Source: an uncultured Clostridium sp. (GTDB lineage: Bacteria > Bacillota > Clostridia > Clostridiales > Clostridiaceae). From it: a stretch of DNA of 27,117 bases. The stretch covers positions 1-27,117 of the forward strand of contig NZ_CALEVF010000021.1 of assembly GCF_937920395.1 (NCBI RefSeq). The letters are read 5' to 3'. The notes below the pieces were generated by a model, which had not been told where the DNA came from, made no database searches, and saw only the letters and a list, made by a program, of their open reading frames with translations. Positions 22,924 to 27,117 of the stretch are shown here, piece by piece (within the stretch, counting starts at the first letter, position 1; every line of letters starts with the position of its first letter). The position numbers and the translations under genes are program-made.

Positions 22924-24372
22924 TTATTTTGCTACTATTGCAACTTTCCCATCATTAATTCCTAGCACTGTTACATTACACTTCAAATAATATAATATCA
23001 AAGCTATATTCTTCTCATCTAGCATTTCCCCAGGCATTACAATTGGTATACCAGGTGGATATGGAACTATTGCCACTGCACATATTTCACCATTTGAATT
23101 TTTTAAATCTACAGTAATTTTATCACTATCCATTACTTCATATGGGAACATGCTTTGCTTTGGCATATCATAATCTATTATCTGTACATACTTCTCCTTT
23201 AAAAACTCCATATTACAATCTTTAAGAGCTAAATAAAGTTTTTCAAAATCTTGCTCCTTAGTAAAAGGTGAAAATATTAGAACTACATTCCTGCAGTCAC
23301 TCATCTCAGCTTGTATTTTGTTTCGCCTTAAATAATCTAACAATTTATGACCACTATACCCTTTAGGCACATTTAATATATATCTAGTTAAATCCATCGT
23401 ATACTTATTACTATCTTTAATAGATTTTTCTGATGCATCCTCTAAGTCTTCCTGACCTAGTATATGAAATTTACCCAAGCTATTAATTTTAGCCCTATTT
23501 AATTTACACATTTCAACTAGCTCTCCGTAATCCCTTTCACCATATTCCTCAATATAAAACCTAGCATAGTCCATGGAACATAAAAACATATATGATGGAC
23601 TCGTACTTAAAAATGCACTTACATAAAAATCCACTTTATTTATATCTATATTCGGACCTACATGTAAAAAAGCTGTTTGAGTTAGGCTGGGTAGAGTTTT
23701 ATGTGCACTCATAACTACCATATTCGCTCCCATCTTCAAAGGATTTTCAGGTAATAACTTATTAGCGCCAAAATGGGCACCATGAGCAGCATCTATTAAC
23801 ACCTTAATATTATATTTTTTAGCGGTTGCAATAATATATGATAAATCAAGACATATACCATAATAATTGGGATATGTAATTATAATTCCTTTAGCATCCT
23901 TGTTTTTTCTGATTAAAGAAAGAAAATGCTCCTTATCGAAAGGAAAAGGAACATCATATTTTGAATTAAACTTATTTTTAATATATACAGGTTTTAGTTT
24001 TCTCATAATTATTGCATTATATATTGATCTATGACAATTTCTCTCTACAATAATTTTATCACCTTCATTGAAAACTGAAAAGATCATAGTAAAATTTCCA
24101 CTAGTACTACCATTAACTAGAAAATAAGATTTTATACTTCCATAATAACTACTCAATAATTGTTGAGATTCTTTTATTATCCCTTCTGCATGATGAAGAT
24201 TATCTAATCCATCAACTTCAGTAATATCTCCCTTAATAAAATTTTCATAAAGTTCTCTACCTTTCGCCGTTTTTAAAAAACCCAGCCCTCCTTTATGGCC
24301 TGGCATACAAAAGGGAACATTTTTTTCTTTTATATATGTTAACACTCCATCTACAAGTGGTAATCTTGACAA
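22924..24372 (-). CDS. PLP-dependent Orn/Lys/Arg decarboxylase-family protein (YaaO-like)
   Basis: Fold-type I PLP enzyme of the OKR_DC_1 family, like Bacillus YaaO and SpeA; in related proteins the reaction is decarboxylation of arginine, lysine or ornithine to the polyamine precursor. The 482 residues have PFCMPGHKGG near the N-terminus, ITEVDGLDNLHHAEG, FLVNGSTSGNF, the PLP aspartate in VLIDAAHGAHFG, and the PLP-binding Lys225 in SAHKTLPSLTQTA. A C-terminal domain (PYPPGIPIVMPGE) completes it. Its place between csfB and tmk matches B. subtilis, where yaaO precedes tmk. It starts with TTG and overlaps the end of csfB by 22 bases, so the two are likely translationally coupled. The amino acid substrate cannot be told from the sequence. 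Confidence 0.9.
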   Translation of the reverse strand: MSRLPLVDGVLTYIKEKNVPFCMPGHKGGLGFLKTAKGRELYENFIKGDITEVDGLDNLHHAEGIIKESQQLLSSYYGSIKSYFLVNGSTSGNFTMIFSVFNEGDKIIVERNCHRSIYNAIIMRKLKPVYIKNKFNSKYDVPFPFDKEHFLSLIRKNKDAKGIIITYPNYYGICLDLSYIIATAKKYNIKVLIDAAHGAHFGANKLLPENPLKMGANMVVMSAHKTLPSLTQTAFLHVGPNIDINKVDFYVSAFLSTSPSYMFLCSMDYARFYIEEYGERDYGELVEMCKLNRAKINSLGKFHILGQEDLEDASEKSIKDSNKYTMDLTRYILNVPKGYSGHKLLDYLRRNKIQAEMSDCRNVVLIFSPFTKEQDFEKLYLALKDCNMEFLKEKYVQIIDYDMPKQSMFPYEVMDSDKITVDLKNSNGEICAVAIVPYPPGIPIVMPGEMLDEKNIALILYYLKCNVTVLGINDGKVAIVAK

Positions 24373-24563
24373 TCCTTAGTCACTCCTCTTGGTATAAACT
24401 GTACTAAATTCTTTCTTATACAGTTTTTGTAATATTCATAAAAATCGTTATTAGCCTTTGCTTTTATAATTCTTTCTTCACAATTTTTGCAAATTCCTCT
24501 TCCATTTATTATTATACCACCATTTAGAGGCTTTCTACATATAATACATTTTTCTTTTTGCAT
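24351..24563 (-). CDS. csfB: Anti-sigma-G factor Gin (CsfB)
   Basis: Small zinc-binding inhibitor of the sporulation sigma factor G (and sigma E in Bacillus), made in the forespore under sigma F. The 70 residues show MQKEKCIICRKPLNGGIIIN and GRGICKNCEERII with four Cys (6, 9, 25, 28) in two CxxC pairs, the Gin zinc-binding pattern. AAGGGGG lies before the ATG. It is the first gene of the operon, ahead of the YaaO-like gene, in line with the csfB-to-tmk order in Bacillus. No sigma-F promoter could be assigned in the AT-rich upstream DNA with confidence. Confidence 0.92.
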   Translation of the reverse strand: MQKEKCIICRKPLNGGIIINGRGICKNCEERIIKAKANNDFYEYYKNCIRKNLVQFIPRGVTKDCQDYHL

Positions 24564-24942
24564 AATTTCCCCCTTAACCTCTTTACCTTAAATCATTTTC
24601 TATCAATTAAATAATTCATTTTTAAATGACTTTAAATCTACCTACCTTATAGTCTTTATAATATATTTTATTCATCTAAATACAGTTTCTTATTTTGTCC
24701 ACCTAAAAATTAAAAATATATTTATCTACATTTTATGATATAACCTTTCATTTAAATTTACGCTTTGACCTTAGATTCCCTAAAACTAATAACACATCCG
24801 TATACTCGACTATTTTAAATTATTAAATGTTATTTGTTTTGATTTAACTTAGTAATTTTATTTTTTATTATCAATATATTTATATAACTTCGGTTATACT
24901 AATCATGTTAATAATCATAAGATTTTGAGAGGAGAACAATCT
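24564..24942. other. Divergent intergenic region between csfB and the M20 gene
   Basis: About 380 bp, AT-rich, holding the upstream regions of two divergent genes. Towards the M20 gene there is TATACT at 24895-24900, a possible -10, overlapped by the small hairpin TATAACTTCGGTTATA (24883-24898, a 6-bp stem with TTCG loop). No good -35 is found 16-18 bp upstream, so the promoter is tentative. No RNA gene or other ORF was recognised. Confidence 0.45.
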
Positions 24943-26067
24943 ATGAAACAAGAAATTATAAGTTATATAGATAGTATAAAAGATGATATATACAATTTGT
25001 CAACCTACCTTTATGATAATCCTGAAACAAGTTATAAAGAATATAAAGGTTCTGCTTACATAATAAATATGTTAAAAAATAATGGTTTTAATGTAAAAGA
25101 AAACTATTGTAATATTCCTACTGCTTTTTATGCCCAATACGGCGTTGGCCATCCTAAAATATGTTATATATGCAAATATACTTCCACTGAAAAAACAGGT
25201 CATGTTTTTGGCAATAATGTTAATGCGAGTATTTCTGTCGCTGCAGCATTAGGTCTATCAAAAGTGGTTTCTAAAAGTGGTGGAAGTGTTCTTATACTAG
25301 GCTGCCCGGGTGAATATTCCAATGGAGCAGAATTAACTATAACAAAAGAAAAATGTTTTGAAGATATAGATATTATCATTGCACCTCATTGTGATATAAC
25401 CAATGCAGAAAGTGGTACCTCCATGGCTATAATTCCAATTAAACTTAAATATATTGTTGATACTACTAATTTTTCTCCTTTAGAATCGTATTTATTCATA
25501 TTTAATTCATTAACTCATTTGCTAAAAGGAGTCCCTTCTAGCTGTTTTATTGACAATATATCTATAACCAATATCGCACCAAATAATAATTCTTCTTTAC
25601 AATCGGAGGCCAAGTTTTATATTAAAGCTACTACCCTAAATGAAGCTGAAGTTTTTGAGAAAAAAATCGTGACACTTATTAAGTCGTTATCTCAAATAAT
25701 AAATGTACCAGAAGACATTAGCATGTTTGAATTACCTTCGGAGGAACTTTTAACTAATAAACCTTTGTCAAGATTACTTGCACACAACTTAAAAGAATGT
25801 GGCATTATTAATATTGATTGTTGCAAAAACAGTTCATATGGCCTAGGTATAGGTGCTATAAGCCACATAACTCCCTCTATATACCCTTCAATATCTATTA
25901 CAGAGAATAAGTTAATAAATTGCCCCTCCCCTGCCTTTGCATTAGAAACACAAACTGCTTTCTGTAAAACTAATATCCTAAAAGCAGCTACTGCACTTGC
26001 CATTACAGGGCTTGATATTATTGAAAAACAAGATTTATTAAAAGAAATTACTATCGAATTAAAATAA
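24943..26067 (+). CDS. M20-family amidohydrolase-like protein with missing metal ligands
   Basis: The overall layout is that of M20D amidohydrolases (aminoacyl/IAA-amino-acid hydrolase type): an N-terminal catalytic domain, VAAALGLSKV, SVLILGCPGEYSNGAE, IIIAPHCD and a central dimerisation-like domain. In active members the metal site uses Cys and His of a GHxCGH motif, a Glu, and two more His. Here the motif reads GHVFGNN (Phe89 and Asn91 in place of Cys and His), Glu124 in PGEY and His149 in APHCD remain, and the last His region reads NCPSPAFA without His. It may be inactive or have changed function. The open frame begins with TTG at 24925, but ATG at 24943 has AGAGGAG before it, giving 374 residues. 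It is a single gene with a terminator at 26097-26135. Confidence 0.78.
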   Translation: MKQEIISYIDSIKDDIYNLSTYLYDNPETSYKEYKGSAYIINMLKNNGFNVKENYCNIPTAFYAQYGVGHPKICYICKYTSTEKTGHVFGNNVNASISVAAALGLSKVVSKSGGSVLILGCPGEYSNGAELTITKEKCFEDIDIIIAPHCDITNAESGTSMAIIPIKLKYIVDTTNFSPLESYLFIFNSLTHLLKGVPSSCFIDNISITNIAPNNNSSLQSEAKFYIKATTLNEAEVFEKKIVTLIKSLSQIINVPEDISMFELPSEELLTNKPLSRLLAHNLKECGIINIDCCKNSSYGLGIGAISHITPSIYPSISITENKLINCPSPAFALETQTAFCKTNILKAATALAITGLDIIEKQDLLKEITIELK

Positions 26068-26096
26068 TACAAAATTATTTATAGATATTTCACGAC

Positions 26097-26135
26097 AAAA
26101 AGAAGTATAATTAATTTCAAATTATACTTCTTTTT
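26097..26135. terminator. Bidirectional intrinsic terminator after the M20 gene
   Basis: Arms aaaaagaagtataatt (26097-26112) and its complement (26120-26135) with a 7-base loop, followed by T residues on the plus strand and matched by A residues for the minus strand. It separates the M20 gene from the convergent membrane protein gene ending at 26156. Confidence 0.9.
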
Positions 26136-26155
26136 TATGTATATTATATTCGTTA

Positions 26156-26647
26156 TTAAAGTACTGATTTTTCTTTTAGTAACCTTATTTTTTTCATAAG
26201 ACCATCACTAGGTTCAAAATAAAACTTTTTGAACTTATTCCCTGCTTTATATACACAACAAAGTTTACTTCCAATAAACGTAGAACATACATACTTTTTG
26301 CTACCACTTATATGGATTTCTGAACTGTAGTTACTATCCTTACCAATATACTCTATATCTTTTAACTTAATATCTTCTCTTATTGTTACCTCTTGCCCTT
26401 TTATTTTATGAATAATAAATTGATCTGCTACAATTAAATACTTATATTTAACCTTACACTTTGAAAATTCCATATAACAAAGAGCAATCATTATCGTATT
26501 AAAAAACAAAGTTACAAATGTTTTAATATTTATGCTTCCTATACTCATCTTAGGTAATAAATCTGATAGGCATATAAATATAATTAATGTAATAAACAAA
26601 GATACCACAGCTGGAAACTTCTTTCTCTGAACCATTTCTTTATACAT
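26156..26647 (-). CDS. Two-helix membrane protein of unknown function
   Basis: No family recognised with confidence. Two membrane helices close together (about residues 11-31 and 41-61) are followed by a cytoplasmic domain of about 100 residues with alternating hydrophobic residues (KYLIVADQFIIHKIKG, IKLKDIEYIGK, YVCSTFIGSKLCCVYKAG, KKFYFEPSDGLMKKI), which resembles bacterial PH-like domains attached to membrane pairs. An in-frame TTG at 26650 precedes the ATG at 26647 directly; AGGAGG lies ten bases before the ATG. It lies alone, convergent with the M20 gene and downstream of the tRNA genes. Function unknown. Confidence 0.75.
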   Translation of the reverse strand: MYKEMVQRKKFPAVVSLFITLIIFICLSDLLPKMSIGSINIKTFVTLFFNTIMIALCYMEFSKCKVKYKYLIVADQFIIHKIKGQEVTIREDIKLKDIEYIGKDSNYSSEIHISGSKKYVCSTFIGSKLCCVYKAGNKFKKFYFEPSDGLMKKIRLLKEKSVL

Positions 26648-26650
26648 CAA

Positions 26651-26951
26651 ACCCAGACCTCCTAGATTAATTAAAAAAATCAGGCATATACGTTTCTCTA
26701 CCCAACATATGTGATTATACTATCATTTCATATAATAATCTACTTGTACTAAGTTCATTATATTGTATATACCTCAGTATAATGTCATGTAGTAAATTTA
26801 TATACATCAAGATATGTATTTTTAAGGTTTACTCGTATTTACTAACTTGTGATAAATATTATGTATATTTTAGTTTTTTATCTTTAATAAAATATTGGAG
26901 TATACTTAGAAAATTCAAGTAACTCTCTCTTATTTATCGTTACAAATAAAT
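26651..26951. other. AT-rich intergenic region without recognised features
   Basis: About 300 bp between the tRNA terminator and the membrane protein gene. It has TATA-like sequences and an imperfect repetition of TATATAC words but no convincing promoter pair, hairpin or ORF. It probably carries the promoter of the membrane protein gene. Confidence 0.4.
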
Positions 26952-26982
26952 AAAACACTTTGTAATATATACAAAGTGTTTT
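26952..26982 (-). terminator. Intrinsic terminator of the tRNA cluster
   Basis: Arms aaaacactttgta (26952-26964) and tacaaagtgtttt (26970-26982), 13 bp, with a 5-base loop, followed on the minus strand by TTTATTTGTAA. The stem begins at the last base of the tRNA-Cys CCA end, with no spacer. Confidence 0.85.
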
Positions 26983-27056
26983 GGAGGCGCCACCCGGATT
27001 TGAACCGGGGAATAAAGGTTTTGCAGACCTTGACCTTACCGCTTGGCTATAGCGCC
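26982..27056 (-). tRNA. tRNA-Cys (anticodon GCA)
   Basis: Minus-strand cloverleaf: acceptor GGCGCTA pairs with TGGCGCC (one G-U), anticodon stem GGTCT with loop containing GCA, T arm CCCGGTTCAAATCCGGG, discriminator T and encoded CCA ending at 26982. Anticodon GCA reads UGC/UGU codons. The length of 75 bases with CCA is normal. It is the last tRNA of a cluster whose upstream part lies beyond the window. Confidence 0.96.
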
Positions 27057-27063
27057 ATAAAAT

Positions 27064-27117
27064 TGGTGGCTAAACCCGGAATCGAACCAGGGACACGAGG
27101 ATTTTCAGTCCTCTGCT
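27064..27117 (-). tRNA. tRNA-Phe (anticodon GAA), partial
   Basis: 3' part of a tRNA on the minus strand, cut by the window edge. Visible are AGCAGAGGACTGAAAATCC with anticodon GAA, the variable loop, a T arm with GGTTCGATTCC, and the acceptor 3' strand ending in the encoded CCA at 27064. The anticodon arm is typical of tRNA-Phe. It is separated from tRNA-Cys by seven bases, so both come from one transcript. Confidence 0.93.

Overview
The window is low-GC, gene-dense chromosomal DNA from an endospore-forming member of the Clostridia, most likely Clostridium sensu stricto. The pointers are the base composition, strong AGGAGG-type ribosome binding sites, frequent TTG starts, spore genes (spmA, spmB, csfB/gin) and the conserved order csfB - Orn/Lys/Arg-decarboxylase-like gene - tmk - darA - holB - ricT, then trmN6 - rsmI. 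In Bacillus that block lies near oriC and continues to metG; here metG is at the other end, separated from rsmI by about 15 kb of unrelated genes. No species call is possible by eye.

Layout, left to right. 1-1190: 5' part of metG (minus strand) with a leader of about 460 nt holding a methionine-type T-box, its terminator and a short 19-bp tandem repeat. 1271-2436: spmA-spmB. 2608-3764: a CmpB-family membrane protein and a 61-residue helical protein. 3862-6221: truA and a YiiX-type (C92) cysteine peptidase-like protein. 6539-10958: cardiolipin synthase, an orphan GAF histidine kinase divergent from an orphan RsgI-like membrane protein, and rluF. 11042-11991: a 950-bp very AT-rich intergenic region with three DnaA-box modules of the same architecture. 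11992-15768: ispF, a small hypothetical gene, argF, a second intergenic DnaA-box group, and a secreted coiled-coil NlpC/P60 hydrolase. 15966-17581: trmN6-rsmI. 17771-19615: a PIN-domain protein, a two-LysM membrane-anchored protein and a YkuS (UPF0180) protein. 19762-24563: a seven-gene minus-strand operon (csfB, OKR-decarboxylase-like, tmk, darA, holB, ricT, and a small HMA-fold protein without the metal-binding CxxC). 24943-27117: an M20-family amidohydrolase that has lost several metal ligands, a small two-helix membrane protein, tRNA-Cys and a partial tRNA-Phe.

Most genes are housekeeping (translation and tRNA/rRNA modification, DNA polymerase clamp loading, dTMP synthesis, isoprenoid and arginine metabolism, phospholipid synthesis), with a layer of sporulation and envelope functions. 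No phage, insertion sequence or CRISPR array is visible. The strongest unexplained signal is the DnaA-box architecture between rluF and ispF, echoed upstream of argF, far from any visible dnaA or dnaN. Weaker unusual signals are the tandem repeat in the metG leader, the degenerate M20 enzyme and the CxxC-less HMA protein at the end of the ricT operon.
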